A stretch of DNA of 64,000 nucleotides. Origin: Daphnia pulex (taxonomy: Eukaryota; Arthropoda; Branchiopoda; Diplostraca; Daphniidae). The DNA lies in assembly GCF_021134715.1 (NCBI RefSeq), contig NC_060022.1, positions 997,001 to 1,061,000 of the forward strand, read 5' to 3'. Both the position numbers and the translations under genes were made by a program. This document shows, piece after piece, positions 47,529 to 60,245 of this stretch (its first letter is position 1; every line of letters begins with the position of its first letter). The notes under the pieces were generated by a model. That model was not told the DNA's origin. It searched no databases and saw nothing but the letters and a program-made list of their open reading frames with translations.

Positions 47529-50500
47529 ATGAAAGACAAGAGATTGATGCTCGTGTTCTTCTTCTTGGCCGTCGTCGCTGGCCGCTTCGTCTCGGCTAAT
47601 ACCGAATCCGCACTGGTGGAGAATTCCACCGACGACGACTACCATGTCGTCCTGGTCGAAGACGAAAATTCAACCGAAGGACGGGAGGATCCAGGAGACG
47701 AAACGCTGGAAGATCCGATGACGGTCATCGACAACGACAAGTTTCTGAGGCGATTGATTCGAGTCCAGACCTTCTCCCGGCCCATTCGCACCAAAACCCG
47801 CCCGGTTTGGTACAACGGCCAGTCGCCGGTCTCTTTCAAATCTTCGACGACGACCCAATCGCCGTCGACCAAAAAGGCGACGCCGATTAGTCTGGAGACG
47901 ACGCCGGAAAAGATGATGGACGTCACCACAGTCCCGCCGACCATCGAAACGGAAGATGTCGTCAAGACGGACGTGACGACTCCGGTTGGCGAAACGACCA
48001 GCGACGGCGAGAGGACTACGTCGCAGGAAGAAAGGTGGTTGCTGGACACACTGGAAGAAGTGGCCCAAACCGTCCAGGATTCCGATTTGCCGTCCATCGA
48101 CGCCATTGAGCAAATGCTGGAGACGGAAGCGCCCAAGGTTCACGATGACAACCGGAATAGTCTCTCGTCATTCCCGACCAACGCGGCCGAGATTGTCGTT
48201 CACGACAGCAGCGTTTCCAGCACGCCGAGTCCGGCCAGCATCTCGTCGGCCCCCGTTTGGATCTACCGTCCGACCTCGTCGGCAGCAGTGAGCAACGAAG
48301 CGGCCCAGCAGCCCAGCAACGCGGTCAAGCGCGGAGGAACGCCGTCCAACAGCAACGGATTGAGCCGATGGGGCGTAACGGTGAAGCCCGGCACCATCTC
48401 GACGACGGTGCGCAGTTTCAAAATGCCCAACGGCTTAGTCACGGCATCGAAACCCACGGCCGACATTGAACGACTGACGACCACCGCCCATCACAAAGTG
48501 GCCAGGTCGACGCTGGCCAGCCAAATGCTAGGTAAAACGTCCATTCCTTCCACTCAACAAACCACTGAATGGTGGATCACTAAACCCAATTATCAATTTG
48601 ACAACCTGGACGATGAAGCTGAGGCCGATTACGTCAGCAGCGACGGCAGCAGCAGCAACCAGGCAACGGCGACGTCGGCCGAATCCCCCGATGCTGCTGG
48701 ACTAGCGCCACCCAAATCTCCTCCGCATTTCAACATTTTTTACGACGACGGCCAGGAAGCTCCGACCGGTTTAAAGAATCGACCGGCCAGTTTTTACCAA
48801 TCGACACCTCGACTTCCGCTTTCGGCTAACCCGCTGATTATCAAAGGGCCTCTGGTCACCCGGCCGTCCACTGCTAGGCCCAAAACGACGGAGAAATCAG
48901 CGACCACAACTCGACGGCCATCAACGACGAAAAGAGCTGCAACCACAACTACGACCACCACCACAACAACGCCGAAACCCAGGACGTCACGGCCGAAAAC
49001 AACCACGACAACAACAACGACCAGAAAACCTAAAACCAATCCCAGCACCACCACCGCTTCCACTCGAAAACCACCGGCCACCATTCCCATTAAACAAACC
49101 AACAAAAGGCCGGACAGTGTCCAATTTGTCCGCGTCCCACTGCCCAACCTTCGCCCACCTTTTCCAGTCGATTCGGGAGTGACGGACGAACCTGGAAATT
49201 TCCAGGAATTTGTTCGCACTACAACCGAATTCCCGGACTCTGATGCCACAGACGACTTGGAAATTGATCTGGGAGGCACCGAAATTCGCCCGGTATTCCC
49301 GGCAGAATTTGAAGCAGCCGAAGAATTGTTCGCTAATGGCGAATTCACCGACAGCCCCGATAGTTCATCCAACTCGTCGACCGACAGCACCGGAAGCGGC
49401 GGCGGAACGAGCGGCACTGGCAGCAACGGATTGATTGACGAACAGCAAATTCCCATCAATTTCGTCGTTGTCAATATCTGGAATTATGTCGGAGGTCAAT
49501 TGACTTTGGTTGGCCAGCAAGTGGTACCCGCTCAAGTCCTGGCCGGCATCAACATCACCAACGGAGCCACCATCCAGTCATCCAGTTTGCCCGAGACGAT
49601 TTTGAATCAGCTGACCAGTCTCCTGGGATCTACGACGTTAAGTACAACATCGACCACGACAACAACAACAACTCCTAAACCCACTTTGCCACCACGTCCT
49701 TACGGCGGAGTAGGTAATCCAGCGCTAGTCGGAGTCGGCCCTTCGGTTGTCAAAGGGCAAGACTACGGGAAACCTTCCCAGACGTACGGCCCACCCAAAG
49801 CTCCTTCAACATCTTACGGCCCACCCAAAGCTCCTTCGACATCTTACGGGCCACCTAAAGCTCCATCTACTTCTTATGGGCCTCCTCCAGCTTCTTCTTA
49901 TGGACCTCCACCAGCTGATTCATATGGCCCACCGCCAGCTTCTTCCTACGGACCTCCACCAGTTGACTCGTATGGCCCACCGCCAGCATCTTCTTATGGT
50001 CCACCTCCTACATCTTACGGTCCACCTCCTACATCTTACGGACCCCCACCGCCTACATCCTATGGGCCTCCACCACAGCCAGCTATATCCCTTCCTGCTC
50101 CTCAGTATTATGCGCCGACTACGTCAGTCCCGTCTTATGCAGTTTCCGACTCTTACGGATTACCGACTCCGACACCTTTAGACTTGGAAGCCATCCAGTA
50201 TCCTTCCACGTCATACGGCCCTCCGCCAACCACACAGGCCCCGACTTATGTCGCTCCCAGCATTTCACTTCCAACATCCTACCTGCCTCCTAAAGCTCCT
50301 TCCACTTCATATGGACCCCCTCCCAAAGCTCCTTCCACTTCTTACGGGCCTCCTCCCAAGGCTCCTTCCACATCCTACGGCCAGCCGATCCAATCGTACG
50401 GCCCTCCACCCACACCGAAGCCCATCGATTTAGAGTCTTACGCTGAGAAACATCACCACCACCACCACGATTACAATCAATCTCCGAATGCATCCAACAT

Positions 50501-52615
50501 GGACTACCATCCGGATCACCGCACGACGACGACGACAACCACGACGACGCCAGCCCCACCGTCCGTTTCCGCTCATCACGCCGTTCACCATCACAACCAC
50601 AACCACAACAGCAACAACAAATTTTCGTCCTTTTCCCAGTTGCAGGTGAAAGCGCCACTGAGTCCTCCGAGCCCACCTGAAATCAATCACAACTTGGTCG
50701 TCAAAGGAGTGGTTAACGCCAATCAAATCAACACCAACACCAATAAAAACGTCGCCAAAGGTCCCGCTCGAAGGCCGTCCAATAAGAAGAGGCCGCAAAA
50801 TGGCGGGGTCAAGTCTGTCAGCACGACTCTGCGGACTCCGCAAGGCAATTTGAACTTTGTCGACATCAACAACGGGCAAAGCCCAGGGCCGTTCGTCAAG
50901 GGAGGCAACCCGTTGGGAGCTCTTTTGCCCGATTTCATTCTAGAGAGTCTCGGACATCCGATGTCGTTCTTGCCGCACGAATTCTCTCAGAGATCCGGAC
51001 AATTCGATCCGCGTTTCGACGATGCTCCATCACAACGTAAGTTTAACTACTTTTCCTGTTTGATAACTTTCCCCCTCAGTGGTTTTCCCACTTGAACTAG
51101 AATACTAGTACACGTCGTATTGGCGTTTTTCGGAAATTATATGGTGGCCAGTCAATAATTTATCGATTATTACTATTTTCTTCCTACGTATAGCGGTCCA
51201 AAAGTTGCACCAGTCCAATTCCCGCACTAACGTCGCATCAAGCCGCACCGGAGATGACGGAGAGTCGACTGGCGACCGCAATAGAGCAGCTCATCCGGCT
51301 CCTACCACTCAAGGTTAGACCAGTCCCATATATTTGAGTCTTACGCGCTATTGATTCAATAACAACCTAAAAAAAATGAAAAAAGAAATAACGATCATAA
51401 GGAAAAAAAGGAAGACACAGAAAAATAAGCGGGAAAAGAAAAGAAAAAGAAAACTTTCATGATAAATATCTTTGTACACATTTACTGTATAATCGCCTTG
51501 CAGGTACCAGAAGCGATAACAAGAGTCCCGTTAGCGACAGCGTCATCATCAACAGCCCGGCCAACAAACAACCCAAACATCCGCTCGACCCGCGACCATC
51601 GTTTACTCGACCATCACCGTCTGCCATGGGTATATAAGGATAATTTCATTTCACCCGTGTATGGGAAACATATTGGATAAATGTAGAGCGAAAAACCCTC
51701 CGCCAGCAGGCAGTCACGAATTATTCAATTATTTAGATCACTGAGCTGTGTCAAATTATTTACAGTTAGCTAACTACATTTGCACCTCCACAATCAAAAG
51801 TCGTTGATTGGACAATCACAGAAATATTTAAGTCGCTATAGAAAAATATAAAACCGGTTGTTGTGTTTAGGTTTAATTCTACGGACTGGAAAAATGTTCT
51901 AGTATTTTTAAAAGTTGATTATAACAACATTCATCTTGGAACTATGTAACAGAAATCGCTTTCGGTGATGCTGTCGGGAAGAGGTTAACTCCAGTCGCTT
52001 ACTATCCGTCTCTTGGACATCCGTTAGAAGTGGCCCATGGCAATCAACAAAGTACGTTTGACGTTTTACCAAATCGAAAAATGATGAATGAGCGTTTTTT
52101 CATTGCTATTTTTATTTCTTTATTTGATTCATTTCATTTAAAATTTAGGATCTGACGATGGCTCGGAGGTAGTTGACTTATCGTCGACTTCAACGACTAC
52201 GGCAACGACACCCAAATCGGACCGCGGACGATTCCACATGCAGGGAGTCAAGTTCAACCTCCCGGCGGCCGCGATTTCTGCCGCCGCCTTTTCCCTGCCC
52301 ATTCTGGTCGGACGCAAGAAGCGTGAGGCCAGAAGAGGTCCTTATTGGCAGTTGAAGGAGAAGCAAGAAGAAGTTGAACACAATCACGAAGCGGAGGAAG
52401 CATTTGTCAGACACTTCACGGCGGAAAACGAGCGAGAGATGCGCCAAAAGAACATTGCTTCGTACAATTGCCGACAGCTATCGGTGAACGACGAAAGTGC
52501 CGAGGAAGTTGGCCGCAGCAGTGCCGTCACCACTCTCCACCATCTGCTCGTCTGCCCGGGTCGCCAATCCCGAACGCTCAACATGATTTTGCTGGACGGC
52601 TTAGCCGTCCGCTGA
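47529..52615 (+). CDS. Secreted Thr/Pro- and YGPP-rich matrix-like precursor, third cluster member
   Basis: Five exons, all joined in phase 1: 47529-51036, 51194-51313, 51504-51629, 51953-52051 and 52149-52615. Together they encode 1439 residues. A signal peptide ([18 protein letters not shown]) opens the protein. Thr/Pro-rich sequence follows, then a non-repetitive island at about 633-696 ([20 protein letters not shown]). Two blocks of SYGPPP and [10 protein letters not shown] repeats lie at about 750-855 and 891-961, then a His-rich run. The last exon has a hydrophobic stretch ([20 protein letters not shown]) ending in the furin-like RKKR at about 1340-1343, then a charged C-terminal peptide with two Cys. 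YGPP repeats are common in arthropod cuticle and matrix proteins. The hydrophobic-furin module links it to the neighbouring genes. AATAAA is near 53119. No named ortholog is recognised. Confidence 0.9.
49776..50090 (+). repeat. YGPP repeat block in the third mucin-like gene
   Basis: About a dozen in-frame units of [10 protein letters not shown] type giving way to [16 protein letters not shown] and SYGPPPT. A second shorter block follows at about 50200-50410. Tyr in such repeats can be oxidatively cross-linked in cuticle and matrix proteins; that use here is inference. Confidence 0.9.
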
Positions 52616-55156
52616 GCGCGCACGCGTTATACGAGGTTATAAAAATGCGCTTCAACAATTTTTCCGTTAAACTATAGACTGTATCTCTGGCCATAAGCTT
52701 CTTTTTTATCTTTGAAAATCTCTTTGAGCCGGCCCTCGAGAGAGAGAGAAAGAGCGAAAAGAAGAAGAAGAAGTTGAAGAAGAGATTTACTCCTTATTAC
52801 ATAGAACATCCTCCAGCATTTCCCTACCATTTTCATACGTTATTTTTAAAAGATTTTTTTTTCTAAAAAAAACTACTCAAACCAACCAAGGAGAAAAAAA
52901 AAAATAATTCGTTACTTTTTTATATCATTATTTTCTTTTCACGCTATTATTTGTTAATTTTATTTTTTTTAAGCCCTAGGGCCTCATGTTTTATATATTA
53001 TTTAAATATATATACATATATATTTTATTATCTAAATTGCCCTCCTTGATTTCGTTACACATATGAGGTCCAGCAATTGATTTGCGGTCCCAACAAAGTT
53101 ATTATAATTTAGTACACCAAATAAAAACCGAATTCATCCATTTTGTTATACTTAACGTGACGTTACATCAATTTTAAATATGATTGCTCTCCGCGGTTGC
53201 TTATGCATCATGCTGTTTCATGTTGTTGCTTTCATTCTTCTTCTTCTTCTTGGAAAGAGTAAAAATAAACACGACATAACAACAAACGAGCCTTATATAC
53301 TGTTATTGCTACAACTGCTAGAAAGGTTCCATCTCTAGCTGTGGTATATTACACTTTTCTTTTATCTTGTCGCTTCGTCGCCTCGTCGCTTAGCTTAGGC
53401 GATAGACCGTGTGAAATTTTTTTTTTTAAAGGACCCCGGCACAAAGTTCCAAGTATTTTTATTATTTATTCTCAGACCATTGAAGATGATGACGGAGGTT
53501 TCGCTGCGTTGCACGGGAAGAATTGCGAAGACCAACGAGATGATATCGGACTCTAACGGGACTCGGCGAAGAAAAAGAGTGGAATTTCTTTTGACTAAGA
53601 TGCAAGACTAAAAGATGAGGACGTTCACATCAATTTATCGGCAATTTTCAAAAAGGCAGATGCACATGAAGGAACAGTCCCAGAGATCACCGGCACTTTC
53701 CCTGCTTAATTTACAAAAGTAACAGGCAAAGCAATCATTAAACACCCTCTGAGTTAATACCACCGAATTGCATTTTGCTTTATACCCACGTAACATATTC
53801 GTATACTCTCTTTTATCGCGAGTTTCAATTTTTTGCGGAAATTTGAAATTTCTTACACGATTCGCCGCGAATTGTTTTCTTCCAAATGTCCAGTCGAAGA
53901 CTTTTTATTTAACGGTGAGAAAAAATGTGATTAAAAGATAACCTAGTTGTTGCTTATAGTTTCACATTCTGCCGGACGACGACACGAACGTTACGTCTGT
54001 CGTGCCATTTCCTTTAAAAATTTGTCTCTTTTGAGCCGGGTGATGATATTATTCCTTTTTAGTTTTCTGTTAAGAAGTTATCCCACGGCTTATTCGGCTC
54101 GATTCGGCCCAGTGCACCCGAGACAGAAGCAGGTGACACACGGGCTTAAAAAGGGACACAGGATAACTAGGCATTTGTATCCAAATATGTGTGTATATCT
54201 TTCGCACCGGGCCTACACAGCACGTTATCTGCGGTCAACACCGTTGAAATGACTCGGATGGCGGCAATATCAGGCAATTATTGCGGTGACGAACAAATGC
54301 TACATACCTCCGGAATGCTACCAATGTATGTATAGCATTAAAAGTACCATATAGCCCCCCTAAGGTATATACACCCGCAAGACAATGGAAGACCTTGTCA
54401 TTAGCTGTTTGGTAATTCTCGTGTGTGGTAGTAGAGTGTTTTTTTTAATATCGAGATTATGACGTGGTGTGAAATACCGTTTATCGCCCGCAGTTCGCCT
54501 ATTCTGATTTTGTCAACCGTTTCGTGTTTACTGTTTCCTAATTACTATACGAAAAATTAACGCTTCCGATCGAATAAAATCTTTTTTTCTTCTGCCGGGA
54601 ACTTCCTTATCTGTTTCTATAATTACATACGAATCGGATTACGTGATAACGGGAAATAATAGTGGTACATTTCCCGATTACAAAGGTTGTTCAACATACG
54701 TATGCATGCGCTTTTGCGTCATTGCACTTTGGCGTTCCAGCGGGAAAATGGAATCTATTCTTTATTAGATTATTATGACTATTTTAAGGTTTCCACAACA
54801 TTCTTACCAATACCATAGGGACTGGATATTTGGAATTCAATTATCTCCATCACAACATTTTTTAAGGATCATATCGTTAAAACAATAACATGATTTCCAG
54901 TGGAGAAAGAGAAAATCTGCTGCAACTTTATTATTTTAACAATAACAAAAACCCCATTGGAATACAGAGAACAACAAACTTATATGGCAAAACAAAAGAT
55001 ATTCCATTTTTTTAGAGCCCATAATTTCCACTTGGAGGTTTTGGATGAACTGATACAAAGCTCACAAACAATCACCGAGATTATTGTAACTCTCCTTATT
55101 TTTGTAACAATCATTTTCGCCAACGCGGCCTGAGGGTAACTACATGTTGTAGGTAT
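52616..55156. other. Intergenic stretch, 3' regions of two convergent genes
   Basis: The 3' untranslated region of the third mucin-like gene (AATAAA near 53119 and 53264) occupies the left part. A minus-strand AATAAA at about 54925-54930 fits the 3' end of the dehydrogenase gene. No coding region was supported between them. Confidence 0.5.
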
Positions 55157-57612
55157 CTATTGCATTGTTGGCATTGCGACCGCTGCCTGTGTGTGGGTGA
55201 CATCTTGCTCGCGCCACATCTGCGTCACTGTTTTCAATTGAGTGTAGAAGTTGATTCCCTACAAAAATTGGTGAGAAGAATAAAACAAAAGATGTGTGTG
55301 AAACAACTGGATCAACGTTCGATTAAACCTTTAAACTAAATCTTACTTGTTTGCCGTAAAAATTGGTATCACCACGGAAAGATCCACGTGAGCCGGTGAA
55401 GGAAAACATCGGAAGGGGAACAGGAATCGGCACGTTAACTCCAACCTGTTACGGAAAAAGATCAAACTTTATAAAATCTTTCCTTGTTTAGTTAGGAAGA
55501 AGGCAGAATGGGTTCAGCGGTTGTACCACAACTGATGTGAACATTTACCTGACCAACGTCAATTTCCTGAGTAAATTTCCTGGCCGTGGCTCCGTTGGTG
55601 GTAAAAATGGCCGTGCCGTTGCCATACATGTTAGAGTTGATTGTATTAATGGCATCATCCAAAGTGTTCACCTTAAGGATAACCAAAACGGGGCCAAAGA
55701 TTTCTTCGCGATAACACTCCATAGAAGGCTAAAAACAATTTAATAGTGTAAGTTAGAATTCTTTGGAAACAATAAGTTATGTAATATTTACCGTGACGTC
55801 AGTCAAAATGGTTGGGCCAACAAAATTGCCCTTTTCGAATCCAGGAACGACAATCTTACGACCATCCAAAATACAATGGGCTCCTTCATCGATGCCTGAT
55901 TGAACCAACTTATGGATACGGTTTTTGGCTTCGGGAGAAATGACGGGACCGAGATCGGCATCAGCAATGTGACCTTGAGAAAGGAAAACAAAAGAATTAT
56001 AAGTACTTGATACAGAATTAAGGGATTTCAGTTATGAATAATTCATCTAGGTAGAAGGTACACACAATCCCTTGTCTAGTGTTTCACTTCGTTTCCCAAA
56101 TATTCTAGAACATACCTGCGTTCACTTTGAGTTTCTTGGCCCTCTCAACCAGATCAGGAATCCAGTTGGCAGCCTCGCCAACAAAGAGAGCAGTGCTCAG
56201 AGCCATGCAACGTTGACCAGCAGCGCCAAAAGCGGCACCAACCTACAATGATCATCAACAATCTGTTGAATATTTGCTTATGTAAGGACTATTAGCCAAT
56301 TAAATTACCAGTTGATTGAGGGTATTTTCTTTATTAGCATCGGGCATGATGACTCCGTGATTTTTGGCTCCCATATTGGCTTGAACACGCTTGCCGTGAC
56401 GTGATCCTCGCTCGTAAATGTATTGGCCCTGACCAATGAAAGCGATTAGTTAGTTGTAAGATTTTACTCAGAATTGCTGATTTACGGCTTGATCGGATCC
56501 CACAAAGGAAATGGCTTTAATGTCAGGGTGATCGCAAATGAAGTTCACGGAATCGTGAGCTCCGTGGATTACGTTTACTACACCGTCAGGTGCACCAGCT
56601 TCACGGAGCATATCAACGAGCATCATGCAAGCGCCAGGATCTCTCTCCGAAGGTTTGACGATGTATGTATTACCGCAAACGAGGGCCACCGGAAACATCT
56701 ATTAAACACGACACTTTAGAAAATTATTTTCATAGTATATTTAGGAAATTTTTACCCAAAGTGGAATCATGGCTGGGAAGTTGAAGGGCGTGATTCCCGC
56801 ACAAACACCCAAGGGAGTTCGGAACGATAACGTATCCATATCCTTGGCAATGTTTGGCATAGTCTCTCCCAACTGAAGACTTGTCACACTGCAGCAATGT
56901 TCAACAACCTGGAGACCTCTAAGTACATCACCCTCAGCATCCACCAAGGTCTTACCTTGTTCAGAAGTGATGCTTTTAGCCAGCTCTTTCTGAAACATCC
57001 AAGAAACAATAGGAAATTAGATTTCAAATTTGAGATAGCAATCAACTTCATATACCATGTTGTTTCTAATAATGTGTTGATATCTCAACATGACTTGCTG
57101 CCTTGTAAGAATGGATGTTTTGGACCATGTTTTGTAAGCTGCTTTGGCTGATTCAACAGCATTTTCCATCTCTTCCCGAGTTGATTTGGGAACTTTTGTA
57201 ATTACCTTGAAATCATAGGGAAAACATGTTGGGAAAGGAAACATATTTGAAAAATGGGCAATTTAATACTTCATTGGTAGCTGGGTCACAAAGATCAATC
57301 CATTCATTTGTCTTTGATTCAACCATTTTGTTGTTGATGAAAAGCTTTGTTGTGGGGATGGCACAGTGGTTTCCACGCAGACTGGCATGTTGGAAAGACT
57401 TTGGGATCTAAAGTAAAACATGAAAACAATTTTTAGACACACCATATAAAAAAAAACATCCCGATATCAGCCGATATGATCCAGCAAGCAACTTTCGCAC
57501 ATAGGATATTACATAACACGATTTTATGATTTAAGATAAGAATAACTTTTTAAATAATTAAAGCTTTGAAATAACTTACAAGAGACACGGTGCGCAGCAT
57601 GATAGCAGCCAT
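55157..57612 (-). CDS. ALDH6A1: Methylmalonate-semialdehyde dehydrogenase, mitochondrial
   Basis: Eleven exons: 57612-57580, 57407-57270, 57205-57056, 56989-56756, 56698-56486, 56428-56309, 56242-56116, 55973-55792, 55728-55549, 55445-55347 and 55258-55157. They encode 525 residues, close to the usual 530-535. The enzyme oxidises methylmalonate and malonate semialdehydes to propionyl- and acetyl-CoA in valine and pyrimidine breakdown, using NAD and CoA in the mitochondrial matrix. The N-terminus ([11 protein letters not shown], basic, no acids) suits mitochondrial import. Visible motifs are [22 protein letters not shown] and the catalytic Cys308 in [18 protein letters not shown] near 274 stands where most aldehyde dehydrogenases have the E-L-G-G general base, as expected for this CoA-dependent family. 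All phases join cleanly, so the gene is intact. Confidence 0.97.
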
Positions 57613-58072
57613 GTTTAGAATACAAAATTCGTACGATCACGTTCCCGAACTGCTACTCGAAAAAGGATAAACGAATTATAGGAAAAAAATCTAATGCGAT
57701 TAAAACAACACAAACGGATTCACGACATCTAGTATTGAAAGAAAATGAAGGATTAGTATTGAAGTTCTACTATAGATGGCTAGTGAAATTGCGCCTTTTT
57801 CAAAAGTGAAACTAAAGTAATTTAAATTTCCCTGATTAGTGATTTCCAAACCAAATATGTTATACTTTTTATTTTTACACTATACTTTTATGAGATTGGG
57901 TGCAGAATAAATACTTGATATTAACAGGCAATTAGGAAAATGTCGAAATTTCTGCGCTGATAATTTGCTATCGAACTGGCAACGCAACTCCATAAATTAA
58001 ACATTTTTCAGTCGTCATTCTCAGATTTAGTAGGGGTTAAGTTTAAAACTTGTTTACTCACACTATTATGCA
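57613..58072. promoter_or_regulatory. Divergent promoter region between ALDH6A1 and FBXO21
   Basis: The two start codons face away from each other 460 bases apart, with no gene between. No TATA box at standard spacing was identified on either side, as is common for housekeeping genes. A shared bidirectional promoter is inferred from geometry. Confidence 0.45.
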
Positions 58073-60245
58073 GTGCACTGTGAAATGGCGAATTTACTGA
58101 CCATTTCACCTTTTTCGTGCTTCTCTGATGAAGTTTTATGTCTGATTTTTGAGTTCATTACCTCCACATACGATTTGAAAAATATTATGTTAGCATGCCG
58201 AAGGTTCCATAACTTAATAAGAAAACGCAACAAGTTGTGGAAGTTAAGGCTCAATGTCGAAAAAGAAGTTCTAGATACTTTGGTAAGTATCTCCTCATTA
58301 AGTTTCCCAAATGGCAAACCACCTCTAAAAGTGATGGACAACTTCATTGTTGGTAAACATCCCCTTGAATTATTTGAAGATGAGATTTCAAAGCATTTAT
58401 TTCACCCCCAATCGTGAGCACTCAAGTTTTTCATAAATTTTCTGTGTAGATGACCTAATATTCTGTTTATTCAGAAAGGAAAATTTGACTTTCAAATTTT
58501 ATGCAGAGAAACTACTGGAACATACACGAATACACATTGCAAAGAGAATGTGGAAACAAGTAGATTCTCTGTTGCATGGAGCCGTACTTATCTCTCAGTG
58601 GGGTTTAATGGAAGAGCAATATCTAATTAGTTATGATGATGTTGTTCAAGTCCTAGAAAACATCACTGATCGAGTCAGACAGATTATTGCTGAAGAGAGC
58701 CTAAACCCTGATACAAGTACTGACAAGAACAAAACAGCAATGGAGATGTTGAATGTCATAAACCAAGTGTTATACAAAGAGCTGGGTTTACAGAAGTATG
58801 TCCTCCATAAAAATTCTGTAAATTTTGCAACTGTTATGTTTTGCATTGAAAAGGTAAAATGTATTCTTGATATCCTTTGTTTTTAAGCAATTTGTTATAT
58901 CTTTAAATTTGAAGGTTCTTGAGATGAGAGTGGGAGTACCACTCATCCTGGCCATCATCTACTATGAGGTGGCAAAGAGAATGGGAATTCTGTGCGAACT
59001 TGTTTACTCCCCTAAAATATTCCGCTCGTTTAAGGAATTTTCGTCCACTCCTCATTCATTTCTTCTCAGATGGAATGAGTTTTCTGAGTAATTAAAATGG
59101 CTTACCTATTGTAAACCTTTTATTAAAATTTGTCGTTATTCTTCAAGAGATGACGATCTAAATTGCACTTACTACTACAACGATCCTTGTAATGGGGGTG
59201 CTTCACATCGACCGCCTGGAAATTACTCGACCGTTCCAGTGAAAAACGTTTGCATGGGTTTGGTGGAGAATTTGCTATCAGTTAATGTTCTGGATTGGCA
59301 AAATCAACTCCATTTTTATCGATTGGCTTGCATAATTGATCCCAATCAGGCTAGCTTAGTCCAAAAATACGCCAAATTAAGCAAACTTCACGGTGAACAA
59401 CTGGAAGAGGCAATTCAGCTTCTCAAGAAAGTAATTAAATTTTATAATATGTGTTGATGATTTTTATTTCTGGTGGTTTGTTTTGCATAGGTTGACGGGT
59501 TTATGAATAATCAAGCTATTCAGTCATTAATAAGAGATTGCAGCGCAAAGTTAAACAAGGCTCAAGCCCAGAACGCCAAGGAAAAGGTATTCTTTATTTG
59601 ATATTTATGACTAAGACTTTGAATTGTTTTATTTTCGTTTATTATTTTCAGGAAAATATCAAACGGAGATTTCCGCTAGTTAAATATGCTGTCGGACTAA
59701 TCATGATGCACAAAAAAATAAACGTGAATGGGCTACAAATGGATCGGTTGGTCGTTATTCACGCGTGGTACTACCGTCCTCGTCAACCAGTCATCTACAA
59801 TGTCTTGTTTAACAATGGAAACATTTGCGATGTTAAAGAAGGTAATTTTTTCTATAGTGAGAGATTAGCTTTAATGAGTTTTCTTCTCAAGTAAATGTAT
59901 AAGATCTCGTTCTCTTTGTTTAATAACATTTGTGTCTTACGTCTGCGCAAACATTAAGGCGAATTGGAACTTCATCCTGCTCCTGCTGCCATCAAACATC
60001 CGGAAATTGGCAAATACTTTGAACGTTTCGACGGCCGAAGGTACATCCCGAACGCCGAAATGAAAGTACAATATCCAGAGGACGATTCTGTTGCTCTATC
60101 TTTGCTTCAGAAAGGGGACGAAAGTACCAATCAAGTAACTGTTTGCTCTTCTACTAATTTTCCTAGTGAAGACAATGCTAAGTTAGACAAAACGGAAGGA
60201 AGAAAAATTAAGAAATCCGTATCATTTAATTTACCCTTACATTAA
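58073..60245 (+). CDS. F-box only protein 21 homolog
   Basis: Seven exons: 58073-58413, 58475-58853, 58915-59087, 59148-59430, 59491-59586, 59652-59841 and 59959-60245. They encode 582 residues (578 from the second Met at 58085). An F-box lies in the first 60 residues (FSCFSDEVLCLIFEFITS). A SirB1/transglutaminase-like region is centred on exons 3-4 (GVPLILAIIYYEVAKRMGI, then FLLRW). A YccV/HspQ-like domain covers about 430-545 (KYAVGLIMMHKKINV, RQPVIYNVLF, GKYFERFDGRRYIPN). This trio is specific to FBXO21, the substrate receptor of an SCF ubiquitin ligase. The tail is Ser/Lys-rich. AATAAA is at 60565. Introns are 60-120 bases, all GT-AG and in phase. Confidence 0.93.

Noticed and set aside
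54900-55133. 77-codon plus-strand frame with a hydrophobic end
   Set aside because: It overlaps the 3' untranslated region of the dehydrogenase gene on the other strand and lacks a promoter or family match.
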